Shown in pieces: positions 25,401 through 40,400 of a stretch of 64,000 nucleotides of DNA. Numbering within the stretch: the first letter of the stretch is position 1; each line of letters opens with the position of its first letter. A model generated the notes under the pieces. That model saw nothing but the letters and a program-made list of their open reading frames with translations, was not told where the DNA came from and ran no database searches. The DNA is taken from positions 14,543,018-14,607,017 of the forward strand of contig CM065319.1 of assembly GCA_033032175.1 (NCBI GenBank), given 5' to 3'. A program made the translations under genes and the position numbers. The DNA comes from Saturnia japonica (Eukaryota; Arthropoda; Insecta; Lepidoptera; Saturniidae).

Positions 25401-28400
25401 ACCAATAATATAAAGAGGAAAGATTTCATGTTTTGTTTGTTTGTAATGGATAAACTCAAAAACTACAGGTCCGATTTTCAAAATTCTTTTACCAATATAA
25501 AGCTACAGTATCAGCGGGAAACATAGGCTATATTATAATTTGAAAAATTGATTTGTTCCTCATAAAAAATCGATATTTTTACACAAAATATATAAAAATT
25601 GCCTACACGGGTGCGTTGGAAATGTTTGTCGTATAAAATGAACACGTGCGAAACCGTGCGGCACAGATATTAATTAATAAATGTAAAGTCAAGAAAAGGG
25701 CTTTTCTATGAATTATCCGTTTCCTATGTGCATTAACACTTATGTTTATGGTTTAAATTCTCATAGACTTCGATGGCTCGGCCACCTACAGAGAATGGGG
25801 GAGTATCGATCAGTAAAAAGAGGATACTTGGGACGGCTAACTAGTCGTCGTCTATTTTTTCGAATCAGGTATCGCTGGCGTGACACATTAGAGGCGGATC
25901 TGCGTCAGTGTTCAAACCTACAATTGTCAAGAAACTGCCCAGGATCAGAATAAGTGCGTTCTCTAGTTTCGGAGTTCAAGACCCCCTCTTTGGATCATTG
26001 AGCAAATATAGTTAATTAGTTTATATTTAATATTTATGATTAATGTTTGCTTTTTTAAATGTATATAAATAGTTGTATTTATTTATTAACTTTGATAATA
26101 TTCCATAGGATTATTTTTTAAATTAAAATCTGTAAGAAATGTTTTGTTATGTTGGTGGCTTATAACACATAACTTAGGTTCTGTTACCAACTTTAACCCT
26201 TACATTAAAAAATCCACTTATCTACATGTTAAGATAAACGGTTGAGCTCTAGTATATGATTATATGACGACATTCCCGAAATCAAGAAATATTTTGCTCA
26301 GTTAGAAGAGTAATGTTGATACAATAGTTTACCAATTATTAGAATTTAAGTCGTTTATTTGTTTGTTACCTTTGAATCTGCTTTCTCTTCTGTTTCTTGT
26401 TACTCATTATATTCTAATTTATCATGTAGTCACTTTTAATTATAGTAGCACTAAGCAAAACTCTCTGTCTATTTTTCATTACTTGTTTTAGTGTTTATTA
26501 TGTAAGTGTTCAAATAAAGAAATAAAAAAGTAATCCAGGCAATTGGGACTTCTAATTATAACGGATTATAAGTCTATATTCTATAATAATGGAGAAAAAA
26601 CTGACAAAGCACTTAAAGAAAACCAATTAGCCGAAGTTTTCTCAAAACAAAAAAAAAAACAATGATAATACTATTTTATTTATATTTCATGTGTCTGTTT
26701 AAAAAAAAACATAGTGTATATTATAAATCGAGCAGACGCTTTAACATTTATTATCTTGAATGTTATGCCAAAATGTTACAATATTATGTGTTTTTATATA
26801 CTAGCAGCGGTCGCCCAATGATCAAAAGTGGACCAGCGACTTTTTCATCACAGACTATTTTTTCTGTTTGACATTTGCAGTATGAACCTAAATAATGAAT
26901 ATTATATCACTTGCTGTCACTTTTCACTGCGTGACAATGTCAATATTTTGGGGGGTCTAAGTTGAATGGCACTGGCCGGGTTAAGATTCGCATTATTAAT
27001 TATTTTAATTTAATACATCAGTTCTGTTACTAGTACAGATAAATTTTAGTTTTCTGCATTCCTTCTCAATATAATCTTTAACCATGCCAAATCTTATAGT
27101 CTTACGTGCACACAATACGCTTCAAAATGGGTACAAAGTTTTTGCTTCACGTATTAATATAATGAATGATTTATATATATTGTATCACAGCAAGGTGGCA
27201 GTACTACGATAAGCAGAAAACAATCCGAAAACAACTTCGAACACCGAGTGTCGTCATATCGGCCTGCCATCAGGCACATTTCAATAATTTTCCCGTGCTT
27301 CCATAAAAAAGGAAACCATGATATATTACCCTACTTAATAAATCAATTTAAAAAAAAACTACTGAACCGATTTGAATGTGTGATCTACACTGCATATCAT
27401 GCTTAAAATTACCACTTTTATTCTAGATAAAACACGAATATCCCGTAAAATATTTAAACCATATTCACACGAACGCAGTCGTACGCAGTAACAAAGCTAA
27501 CATAATATTAAAATTTACTTTAAACATGACACAAGTAAAAGGACTAAGCAGTCCTTTCAAGCGTCAGCGGATTAATTTAGGATGAACAAATAAAATCAAA
27601 TCAAAAATACAACCAAAAAGGCACACTAGAACGTTCAACACTCCCATTGGTACAAAAAAACATCTCAGTCATCGAGAAGACCCCCAAAAATCTACATTAT
27701 ATCATCACGCCTATATTCCCCGAAGTGTTAAGCAGAGGTGTACTAATGTACACCCCCAATTCGCCGAGTATTTTTTAGGTCCCATATAAGTAATAGGGGG
27801 TGAGCTTATTGCCATTAATCAGGCACAAAACCAAATTCCGAGCTGCTTGCTACTCAGAATTTTATAGAATAAACCCATTAACACTTTGTTCGACCTGGGA
27901 ATCGAACCCAGGACCTCTAGCATAGCAGTCGTGCTTAGGACCATTAGGCTAATGAGGGAATTCAGGTTTATATATTTGGTTATTTTAAACCAATGATGTC
28001 TCAGTTGGTAGCGCGTACGGACCTCGCATCGATCGACGTGAGTTCGAATCCCTGCAATGAGCTAAAAAAATATCTATTTATAATCTTTTCAAACAAAGCC
28101 TTGTCTTACTTGATAAGGTGTTGACACGGCAGCGATAGCAGTGAATCCGACGATGTCACTGAAGTACACCGTGACTGAAGAGAAAAATTCCGCCGGTACC
28201 TGAAAACATATCTGTTACGTCGTCTTGAAATTCATCGCCAGGTTCTAAGAATCTGGACATCTTCGTAATTCTTTTTGAAGTGATAACTTCTTATGGGAGA
28301 GTAAACCGTTTTGTAACGTAACGCGTTACGGCGCCATTAATAGTAGCATAGTTTTTTTAATCTTAACAACACGCTCGTAGCCTAGCGGTCGTAAGCGTAA

Positions 28401-31400
28401 CTGCTATGGCCGAAGTCCTAGGTTCGAATCCACGCCGGCTTCCCTTTCTCTCCTTTGGTTTGGTCTTTGTTTTTCTTTTTATTTAGTTTAAGTTATACTT
28501 CTATCGAGCGTCCCGAGACGCACAATTTTTTTTATACCATGATGGTGGCAAACAATCACGTAGAATTGGGGCATTTTTGTTTAGTTCTCGCCATTTTAGT
28601 ACCGTGTTGAGGTTGAAAATCTATCGCTAAATAGTTTATGTTCTTCAAAATATAGTTTACTAGCTGTGCCCCACGGTTTCACCCGTGTTTTTATCCGACA
28701 AACACCGCGCCGCCAATGCACCCGTGTAGTCTATCGTAATTGTTCTCACTTCCTACAAGTACAAATTATTTTAATTATTCATCACTCTGCCAAGCCAGAT
28801 TTGCTGCTTTAGATACCCGTTCTAAAATAAATCTTACTGCAGTTCTCTACAGGCCGAGATCTTTTATCAAGTTATAGAGAGATTTCGCTGGTATTCCTCT
28901 CGCTCCCACTTAAAACAACTGTACCTAATTTACACAATATCTACAAGTAATATAATATAATAAGGCAGAAGAGATTGTTTTCTGAACGAGCTAATCTCTA
29001 GAACTTGGGGCTTTCCTCTTCCGTTGAATAGAATTTTATCACGTTATAATGTAATAGAAGTAATAGAAGTAATAGTAGAAATTAGAATATATTCATATTT
29101 TAATTTGTGAAAATTTATTTGTTTTCGTTTATTAAATTTCTAAATACATTCGTGCTCTATTTTAATTAATTATTTTAACTGATCATCATTGTGTAATCAT
29201 GTCATAACTCCTATAATTAAGATTGCATTTGATTAGTCTTTTTTTACCGGTAATCTTATAATTTGTCAGAATGTGCTTCAAGATTTTGTTATAGAACCTA
29301 AGTTAAAACACGGTACGACTAATTTATCTCTATTTCTAGTATTAACATTAAATAAACTACTAAGTCAGATTATAAAAATTATATTTGAATTTTATAGCCT
29401 ATTTATTGAGGAAAGCTATACGCGATATAACTTTATACCTAATGAGCTATAGGACTTGTGGCGCAGTGGTAGTAAACCCTACTATTGAGCCGAGAGGTCG
29501 CGGGTTCGATCACGCCCATGACTGACTTTTGTGTGATGAGCATAATGGTCAGTTGTGTGTCTGGGTGTTAAATATTTATATATGTATGTATATCAGCTGT
29601 TTAGTTACCATATACAAGCTTTGCTTACTTTGGAATTAAATGGCCGTGTGTGAACTTGTATCCTCATATTTATAATATTTACTACGACCATAAGGAACGA
29701 AGCAGTAGTAACCCTGAACGTCAAGAAATGTAGAAGCTGTAGGCAAGTACCAGAAGTGAATAAATAAATGAAATTGATAAACGGGCGAAATCGTGGATCA
29801 CAGCTAGTGTACTATATTATCACACAAATTTTAAAGTTTCACGAGAATTTGATAGGTTTCAGCAGTTTCATTACCAAAAATATAAGTTCATAATTAATTT
29901 ACCTTCAAACTCTGTGAAGTTAGTATAATGAGAGAAGCCTTAACTTAGAACTTTATGTGTGAACTTTCAAGGTGATAACTTTTTATTGATATGGTCAGGT
30001 CGTTTTTTGGAATAAGTGAAAGTCACATTAAAAATAAAATCAGATAGACATAACTTCCTTAAAATATCTTCATAAACCATAAACCCTCTTTTAAAACAGG
30101 GTTCAAAAAGTACCTGTTGAGTTTGTTTCAGCTGTTTTGCTACACTGGGAGGCAGCATTTGGTAAAGGAGTGAATCGCTCAGTTCCTTTTCATGTTCTAA
30201 CTCCTTCGCTTTCTCTGACAGGTTCCTTGCGTATACCTTAAAAAATAAAATTATTTTATTTCATCCATATTAAGGCAAGGGAAATGTTACTTAGACTTGC
30301 TCATAAATGAAGAAGTCGGTACATATATTATGTATTAGGTGGTTATCTATTTAAAAACTATGTCCCAAATATTAACTTATAAGTAACTTATAATTATGTA
30401 TAAAAATATACTACAATATAATAATTTTTATAACCATTAATATTCGAGCAACCAAAGATCGTTCGGTGTTTTGCAACAAAAAAAGCACTTATCTATCAAG
30501 ATAAACTTGGAAAGTAAAATATTACTTATCTAAATACAAAATTTCAACCAAATCATAATTTTTTTAGTTAGATTTTTTGACTAATATTTACTTTTACGAC
30601 ATATTTGCAATTCCATTGCCGTCATATTTTTTTTACTCGGTTATTGTGTTAGGGTTATTAATAAGGCAATGCGGTAGTGGCCTTCAAAAGCTAGTTAGTA
30701 CACTGATGAATATTTTGACTTTTTAATAATAGTTGTACCATCATGTGTTGGTCATTGGCCATCCATTTATATAATATAAATAAATAAGACCTAAACAGAG
30801 ACCTTTTTACATACTTTTTTTGTTGTTTTACTTGTCCCGGTGTATGTCTATGATTAAATATTTCAAGTTAAATGACCCACTTCTTCTTATCCTACGGATT
30901 TTGAAATTTTACTCGTTGGTTCAGTTCTGATGATAATGGATTTTTATGGTAAGCGTGAACTGATTCCATGCCCAGGATTGGCTCCGGACGAAATAACTCT
31001 TTAACGGTCTACAGCTTAGACGCGAAGTTTTGTATACACATTTAATTTTGATTGCCCATTCTAAATTGCACCATAGCGTGGCTGCTACACCCAGAGTTGG
31101 TTTCCGACGAGACAACTCCTCATCGGTCAGCAGCAAAGACACGAAATTTTGTATGCACATTTAATTATCATAACCCATTTTAACGATATAAGCTTGTTTG
31201 AAAAGTCATTTTTTAAAGTAACATACCATCACGCCTGTATTCAGCAAGGGGTTAGGCAGAGGTGTACTAATGTACACCCACCAATTCGTCGGGTATATTT
31301 AGGTTCCATGTAAAATGGGACGAGCCTATTGTCATTAATCGGGCTCAAAGTCAAACTCCGAGCTACTACTGAGAATTTAATAGAAAACCCAATAAAACTA

Positions 31401-34400
31401 TTCTTGACCTGGGAATAGAACCCCAAGACCATTAGGCTAATGAGGCAGTTCAAATTAAGACTTGTTTAATCCAGATAATGCATATTATTATAATCCCCGT
31501 GATATATCAGTCTCATGACAATAATCCCTATCTCACCTGTATTGTATTCACAGCATTCCTCACGAGAGCGATAATAATGGGAGAGACAACGCAGACCAAG
31601 ATGAGAATCCCAGCGCAGACAACTTCACTTCGTCTGGCTTCAGTCAAATTGTCTGTCACACCATCTCTGAAATAATTATAAATGACCTTAAATAGACATG
31701 ATGGATCATTCAAAACGCACATAAAATGAACTTTAAATGATGGGGAAAGTAAATAATCTGCGAATATTATCTTGAAAATGTAATGCTTGAACTACACGTC
31801 CAGTCTTCTTTGGAGCACCTAGAAAATCTTTAATAAGAGTATCATAATTAAGGATTAAAATACGTTTGAATCTTTTTTTTCCAAAAAAATTCGAAGCCAC
31901 GATTATTTCCTAGAAAGTTTTTGCAATTTCTGATATTGCTAGTGCCCTTAACATCATTTGGTCCCATTAGAGTTTATTTGTCCTTATAAGAAACAGAATC
32001 GATTGGCATGACAAAAAGTTTTTGTCAATTGCCCTTCAACTTGCTGACTGTAAACATTTTACAAAAACAGTGAATACAGGTTAAAATGACTAATAAAGTT
32101 AAGGACAGTCTCCGAAGAAAGTTTTTTTGTAGCTACAACATTTAAAGAACCTATCCTTACTGCCCCCTCCAAAAAATCCATATATATATTAGAGCGTTTG
32201 CCGCGACTTTTCTCGCGTTATAGTTATGTCCCATTTTTTTACTTTGTAACTGAATTGCTAAATACCAGTTTTAATAGATCTATCTTCAAAAATGACGGAT
32301 TTTCATTAAAACTTTCATCCCCTTTTTCATCACTTAAGGGGTTTAATTTCTAAAAATCCTTCCTTAGTACTCACCTAAAGTGTAAAAGACAATTTTTAAC
32401 AAAAATAAAACCTACTTCAATGATTTTGAATAGTTCCTGGTATATCTCCAAAGTTGACAGTTCAATACCAATGAAATAGGTACCAAACTTGAGGTATCCC
32501 CTATCCAACAAAAAAAACATCAAAATCGGTTCATAAACAAAGAAGTTATGGATGAACATCAATAAAAACAAATATACATTCGAATTGAGTAAATTCCGTC
32601 TTTGTTTGAAGTCGATTAAAAAAGAATTGCTTAATCTATGTAGATTACGTTAGGTAGTAAGAAATAAGCGCTGAAGATAAAAGTGAAGCAAGCCGGGAAC
32701 TAAGTTTACCGGCAGCGCGCTTTCTTTGGAATAAGGTCTCTAAACCGGTAATAAACAGTAAGCCGGTTATTTCATGAGGCTACAGCTGTTGGTGCATTTA
32801 GTTATGCATAGTATCAGAGATTTTCTTTTTAATTTTTTTTTTCTGATTTTGCTTCGATCGGTTTATGCTCGAATCTTGCAATGAGGCTGAGCTTTCGATG
32901 TAGAAAAACGTCATCATGAAACTATATTATCATGTTGGTATATCATTTACTAATTCTTGCTTGGCTAGTAGCTACCATACTTAAGTTGAAAATCTGTCGT
33001 CGAACTCCTATAGTGGTGTTCCAGCAGCTTATGGTGCACTATTTTACAATTTGATGGCCGCCTCAGGAAGGGTTATACAACAGGCCGCGTACGATGCTCG
33101 TCTGTTCAAATCTGGATACTTGCACGCACATACATGATAGAAAGAGTTATAAAGAGAGAAAGAAATTCGCATGGAGGAGCCATAACGCTTTTCCCTTACG
33201 TGACGATTTGTACAAGTGAACTCCTATCGCAAGTCGCGTTAAGAAGTATAAAGAGTACTTCTTTCAATTTGAACACTGTAATCCATTTCAGACCATTACG
33301 TATCTTCTGTAACTTAAGACGTAATTTGACATTAAGTTAACACAAATTATCTCTTACAATGCCCAAGGAATTTTCCTTTGAATAACTTGTAGAAAGAACT
33401 TTCCAGATAGGTATTATCACCAGCCACCAATAGATATTTTCCTGCATGACACCACGCACCACGCAATTTTTACACAATAAAACATATAACACCGTTTTCC
33501 TTTCCCGTACCTAATAATTAACAACACGTGATTTAAATATTGGAAATTTTCAAATTATAAGTCTCATGGTATCTTTAAGTCGTGGCCAGATCGGGCTCAA
33601 ATAAAATTTTAAGGCTTTATAATTACTGGCGATGGTCGAAATTCGACAAGCGACTTTTTATCATAGACTATTTTCTGTTTGACATTTGCAGTATTCGTGA
33701 ACCTAAACAATGATTATTCCTACATCACTTGCTGTCACTTTTCCGTTGAGTGACAATATCAATATTTAGGGGGGTCTAAATTCAATGGCACTGGTCTTGT
33801 TAGAATTCGCAGTATTAATTTATTTAATTTAATATATTAGTGACAGATATTATAGATAAATTTTAGCTTTCTCCACTCCTTCTCCATATAAACTTTAATC
33901 ATGCCAAATCTCACTGTCTTCCGTGCACGCAATGCGCTTAAAAAGGGGTAAAAAGGTTTTGCTTCACGTATTAATCTATAGATTGTAGCACAAAATGCGG
34001 AGCTCCGCCGAACTCTGCCTAACGGTAAACACAGTTTAATTTAAAACCAACAATCGTCACAGTCATATCGGTTTGTAAACTCCTCGGCAGCTGGATGTAC
34101 GCGGGCTGACACCGAAACGCGACAAAAGAGAGTCACTACGCCGGGTTTTTCACTCAAAATCAAAATAATCTTTATCCAGGTCCTACAGATTCCTACCACC
34201 ACCCCTGATCAGTTTCTGGATATACACCGTGCGATAACGAAAAACGATACGCCTAAGGGGGTCATTATGGTGGATATTAAAAAATCAAAATAATCTTTAT
34301 TCAATTTAGGCCCTAAAAAGGCTCTTAGGAAAGTGAAAACACTACTACCGGTTCGGAAAACATCCTAATCATCGAGAAGAACCAGTAAGAAACTCGATCG

Positions 34401-37400
34401 GGTCTATCTTTTTTATAACTATACAAAAGTGTTAATAAAAACAGTAATAATAATTTAGTGGATGCACAGAGAAGAAGTCAGTATCAGACATAACAATCAT
34501 TCACATAATTATCCACCCTAAAATAACCTTTTGACAGTAATACCCGCTTGACATGGTCCTTGAACTTGCTGTCCGGCAAATTAGTAACGCGCTTCGAAAT
34601 CTTATTAAAGAACTTAACATTATATGCAGGGACAGATCCCTACCCTGGTTGAGTACTGAACATATACCGGCTTTTCATAGAACACAACACGCCTACGCGT
34701 GATAATGTATGTATATACATATGTCGTTATATGGGGACAGCATTTTTCAAACGGCAAAGTTAAGCTTGTCCCTCAACCCAAACTTTTCGTTAGAACAATG
34801 TTCAGTGCTTTCATAGTTTATGAACTTCAGTAATGTTACCTAATTATTTTTATGAATGTAGCTATACAATTACGGAACCCTCGGTACGCTAGGTCGATAT
34901 GTACTTGCCCGGGTTTTTTATAGTAACTCGGTAAATTGACGATACTGTTTTTTATGGTAATCTCTGCGCAGTCCAAACACTACGGCGACCACCGACCACC
35001 TGGGAGAATGGCAATAGGGTAAAATATATGTTTATACAATACACATCTACCGCAGCCATGTTCCTATGTTTAAATTCTTTTTTTATTTATAATGATGAAT
35101 TGTTACTATAATAGCCCAATAATAGCGTTTTTATTAGACACCTGGCAAACAAATTAGACGAATATGAAATATAAGAATGTAAGAATAGTCAAAGTCGGCA
35201 ATCTATTGCTGGTCACGGCAAACTAGTTTGCTAGCTTTTTAGTAGTTGTGTATACACTGACTGATCCCGAAATGGCACAAACCAAGAGAGTCACTGTGAT
35301 GGGTCTATGATGTGCATGTCGTACTCGTAGTTGGGTTGAAATTCCCTACTGAACCGCTTGATTTCTGAATATACATGTGTGTCTTAACACAGCCTACCAT
35401 AAAATTTTTACTAACGCTTTACCAGAGAATACACCTATAATAAAGTAAAAAGGAAACGAAAAACCGGACTGCACAAAAATTCACTTGACAAAAAAATAAT
35501 CTTCTATTTTTGCTTTTTATTTAATTCCCAATAATCGTACTTAAATGTTATATAACTTATCTTACTCCCATAATTAAGACTAGTCTAATGACACCTCAAA
35601 TACTAAAATCCATCAAGCCGTTTAGGCTACAGAGCGTGCCAAAGAAACTGACATACGTACATACATATTACGCTCGAAAAATATAACCCTCCTTTTTTGC
35701 AGTCGAGTAAAAAAAGATTAATGTGAATCGTATAAGTAGTGCTCCAGTTATAAGCACATTAATTTACATAGACGGACAGAAGAAGGATGATTTCATTTTT
35801 AATTACTCCACAAATAAATTCAGTTAATGTTATGTGGAAACCGCATTTAAATCTGTTCAGTAGTACTCATAATAAAATTGTCAATAACAAGGAGTACATA
35901 AACAGATGAATGCGCGCTGCCGACCGGGGACTTTCATTTAAACTGTGATGACGAATCAGCAATGTGAGCGGCTGCCAAATGTTTTGAGACTTCCAGACGC
36001 GCCTACAATGACCGCATGATAACACAAATGAAACACGTGCTTCATAAATAGCATGTATTACATTGAATTGAATAGTCGACAGTCGACATTATACTATTAA
36101 AAGATCAGAATTCACGCGACCTTAGTTAAATAAGTGTACATAGTTTTTTTTAAATCCGCTAAGTCTACAAATATTATTAAGCTCTTAAAAACGCTGTATA
36201 GAAAAATATTAGTCGCATTTCAAAAATCATTTGTCAAAGTATAACTAATTATATTATATCACTTTAAAGAAATATATTACAAGAAAATTTATAACAAAAA
36301 AAGAAAACTAACTTCAACAATTTTAAATTTTTCTGATGTATCTTCAAAGTTCAAGGTTCAATACCAATTAAATTAAAATGTAGTCCCATTTTCAACTTCC
36401 AGCAAAAGAAGAATCATCTCAATCAGTTCATAAACAAAGAAATTATGGCTGATCATCTATAAAAAAATACATTCGAATTGAGAACCACCTTCTTTTTTTG
36501 AAGTCGAATTAAACTCTGTTCTTAAATATCCAAAAGCGACAGAATTTTCAAAGATGGTTTGATAGTGTATGTAAACATTTTCATATTGTTACATCCAGGC
36601 CCAAGATTGTATGAAAGTGTATTAGATGAATGATATAATATTTGATTGTTAAAAAAGTACCTATGTTATTAAATTTCGAAATAACTTACGGATTACTTAT
36701 TTGATTGAAATAATTAAGGCAATGTGGTTAATTTATATGCGGTAGAAGTTGGAGTGAAAGACTTAAAAAAAAAGTACAAGACAAGTAAAAGACTTGGGCC
36801 TGTAGGGAAGCCGCATTAAGCTCTCTTTTAGAAACAGTAATATAAAGCTATAATAACAGATTCCTACCAAATTTGGTTAAACGGGGAGGGCATCACGGGT
36901 AGTCAATGTGAGCGCTGATATGCTTATACTCGGGTCGCAAAAGTTCTGGGGATTGTTCGAAGTTTCTCCATCTGCCACACTTTGGACCCGGCACCAACTA
37001 AGAAGTTCGTTCAACTAAGAATGGTTCTGGAACCTCAGTATAATTGAACATAACTGAGTTCCGATAGCCACATCTAGTACGTATTATGTTAATGTCATTA
37101 TTGCTTACGTTTCCTTATAATATAGACAGGGAACCCCAGTACAAATTGTTATAGACAGGGAACCCCAGTACCTACAATTTGTCATACAACATTGCTTAAA
37201 TCTAGCTGTTAACGTAAAGTGAATCTTCAAGAAATATATTTATTTGCGACAAAAGTAATAATGTTTCTTATACGTTAGTTTTACATCCAATTCAATTTAT
37301 GACGCGTTTTAAAAACGTTTGGTCGTAGGGCTCGTTCTAATACTCGCCTAGCTAGCTACCACTCTCAAGTTGATAACACCGAATATGTGGAACTATCTGA

Positions 37401-40400
37401 GTTGATATCTCGGATTGGACCAATATCATTCCATTAGAGGACATAGTTCCTGAAACTACTCATCTCTAGGCAATAGGAGTGAACTAACCTAGTTACAAGA
37501 TGTTACAAATATTTAAATCGGATAAAGTTTATGCGACAAGTTTGAATGAAGAAGAAATGCAGACGGAAGTATTGATCACCATCAATATAATTTTTTATTT
37601 AAACAAAAAAAAAAAAAACATCTTATAAAGTAATACATTTTAAAATAACCTTTTTATTAACAAACGTAGTTGAATATCTTTCCATTTGCTTTATTATCTA
37701 TTTAAAAAAAAGGGGAGTTGTGGAACATAATCATTTTGGAAAAAAAGGATTTGGGAAAATTTAGAAACTCTATTTACCAATTAAGGTATTCATGTAAATA
37801 TACAATATGAGACAATAACGTTATTAATATATTCACACAATATGTAGATGGCGCTATTTATTAAAAATGTGGTTAGCTAACATGTCAGCTGTTAGTTTGC
37901 TTATTGATATGCAAAATATTCGCACGAGTCATCAAGTATTATATAGTATTGTAGCGAACCTTGAAATTGTTAATTGTCACAAGAATAGGTCAGTCAGTCA
38001 CTATGACGATATACGTCTCTTTAAATTATATTAATTTATTCCGTGTAAACAAAAACTTCGTAATTGAAAGAAAATACTCAATTTTTCGGAATTATTACCA
38101 AAGCAAATGAGTCAGTGTCTGTGCGCGAGGGCGGGCGCCAATCATGAACCACGTTGTCAGTTTGTCAGAAATACGAATATTCTAATACGCACGGGAGCCT
38201 TTAAGATTACTTTTTAAAAGGTTCAGCGGTAATATTAACTAATTAAATATAATTTATCCATAAAACGATCCCTCTAGGCTCAGCTGAAAGCGTAATTATA
38301 CCAAACGAATTAGAGATTTGTCTGCAGTAATAATTCTGCCTTTTGGGAAAATTTCAATTATGAAACTACTACTAAGCCAATTTTGATCAAAATCTAAGTA
38401 TTAAAATGTAAGTAAAGTAACGAATTTTTTTAATCTTCAAAAATAATTGAAATCATCCCTTATGGTTCCGTTTTGAGGGATGATTTGCAAAAAACGCAAA
38501 ACACTTATTTCTTACCAAAAGCATAAATACGTATGAATTATTATTTTCAATTTCAAATTGAATTTTCATACAAACTTTCACCCGTTCAAGTTTTACTTTC
38601 GCGTCAATAGGTAGCCTTATATCCGTCTCCAATGTTCAATCTATCTCTATACTAAAATTATTTAAACATAGTTTGGATTATAGTAGAAAAATCCGGTAGG
38701 ACTAGTAAAATTATAAAATGGAACTTTAGGGAATTGAACTATGGGAACAGATTAATGGGAAGTAATTTGATTTACTACAAATTTGACGTCACTACTACAA
38801 TTAGGTAACTGGCCAGTAACAGACAAAATGGTTTGATCCAAATTTCTTTTAAATTTTAATCTGCTATATTTTGTAATTCTAATCACACATATATTATTGT
38901 TAAATGTTATCAAACTAAATTCATTAAAAAAAATTTGAAAATTAAATTAAATAATTACAAAAATTGTATAATTAAATAGATTTCACAATAATTTTGCATA
39001 ATATGTCGTCACCGTAAAAATCGTGTAGTAAGCTATAACGCAATTCGATTCGTAATTTACAATGTTTTTATTTTTAATACATAAACATGCGTTGATAAGA
39101 GAGGTAGGGCTCAGAGAAATTTCTTTAGAGGTTTCTCTCTACTTGGAGCTGTCCGACTGGTGAAATACCACCACCCTACAGAAGATCGAAACCAAATAAC
39201 CTTATGCTGTGTTCCTGCGATAAGTTTGTTTATCATTGTTCATTAGGGTTCAAAAGTTTGGCAACGTGCTAGTTGTATAATATGTTCCAATGCTACGGTA
39301 ACCGCATATCATCAGGCGGATTGTATGCCTTTTGCCACTTTAAACATTTAAAAAAATTGCTTCTGAAACCTTGAACATTAATAATAGTTGTATTTGTTTC
39401 AATTAGCATATTTATTTAAAACAATCATCTTGTTCGGCTTTTTTTTTTTAAAACGAACCCGTCTGTTGTGATTCCCAAGACGTAATTTAGCATTTTGCTC
39501 TAAGTTGCTTTAAAACCAGTTTTATTGTAATAATTATCTATGTTTCTTAAAACATTTTCCTTATATGTACATTTTTGAATAATCATAACTATGTGCTGGT
39601 ATGTTTATTATATGTAATTGGGTCGCTACATTATCTTATTGTTTTTTTTTTTTCATTTAATTTGTTGTACTGTACTACATATATATATATATATATATAT
39701 ACTATACAGCTTAATTAAAAAAATAATATTTAGGCGACCGAGCTCTGTTCGGTGGCTTATAAACGAAAAAATTAAAAACACATATATAGGTAAACTTGGA
39801 ATATAATACATTATCTCAATTATCTAAATGCAAAATTTCCGTTTCCGAGAAACCAATTAAAATGCTTTGTCCTGAATGACTGACTAACGGATCAACGCAC
39901 AGCAGCCTAAACCGCTGCTTGTATTAGATCTTTACCTATGAAATTGCCGTTTTTTATGAAAAAAATTAAACGATTTTTTTCATGTATTTTTTATTTGTAT
40001 TAATCGAAGTAATCACCCATGCAATCAATGCATCTTTGCCAGCGCAATGGCAGTTTATTGATGTCTTTCTTAAAGAAATCAGCTGGACGGGAGGAAACAA
40101 ATTCTTCAAAGGCATTTTGTACTGCCTCTCGGGTATGGAATTTTTTTCCCGCCAAGGAGTTATCCAAATTCTGGAAAAAGTAGTAGTCTGTAGGCGCAAG
40201 GTCTGGTGAGAAGGGCGGATGACGGAGACGAGCGATTGACCAATGCTGGTTGGAGATGTGCCAGCTTCTCCATCATTGTGTTTAGTTCTTCACAGTACAC
40301 ATCTGCAGTAATGCTCACCCCGTTTGGTAAGAAGCTGTGATGAATCACACCGGCGATAGAACACCAAACAGTGACCATCACTTTTCTAGGGGTAAGTTTT

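Larger units (their letters stand above)
19906..28109 (-). other. Cyclase intron G-H
   Basis: An 8.2-kb intron containing a full-length but dead mariner (copy 2), LINE remnants, a Helitron-like element and adjacent SINE-like copies. Segments 23400-24840 and 25060-25690 hold nothing recognised beyond short repeat fragments. Confidence 0.65.
28200..30113 (-). other. Cyclase intron F-G
   Basis: Contains a GTGATAACTTCTTATGGGAG repeat fragment (28270-28340), a family D SINE (28365-28540), a repeat of type CACGGTTTCACCCGTGTTTT (28660-28930) and a family A SINE (29452-29675). Confidence 0.6.
30237..31536 (-). other. Cyclase intron E-F
   Basis: Holds a tandem duplication (30971-31183) and a family B SINE-like copy (31224-31447). 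Otherwise AT-rich with nothing recognised. Confidence 0.6.

Noticed and set aside
27895..27960. Possible minus-strand tRNA gene with a good box B
   Set aside because: Repeated at 31224 and 42565 with the same non-tRNA body; a SINE-like head.
28365..28440. Possible tRNA gene near exon G
   Set aside because: Poor cloverleaf and a CT-rich tail shared with another site; treated as SINE family D.
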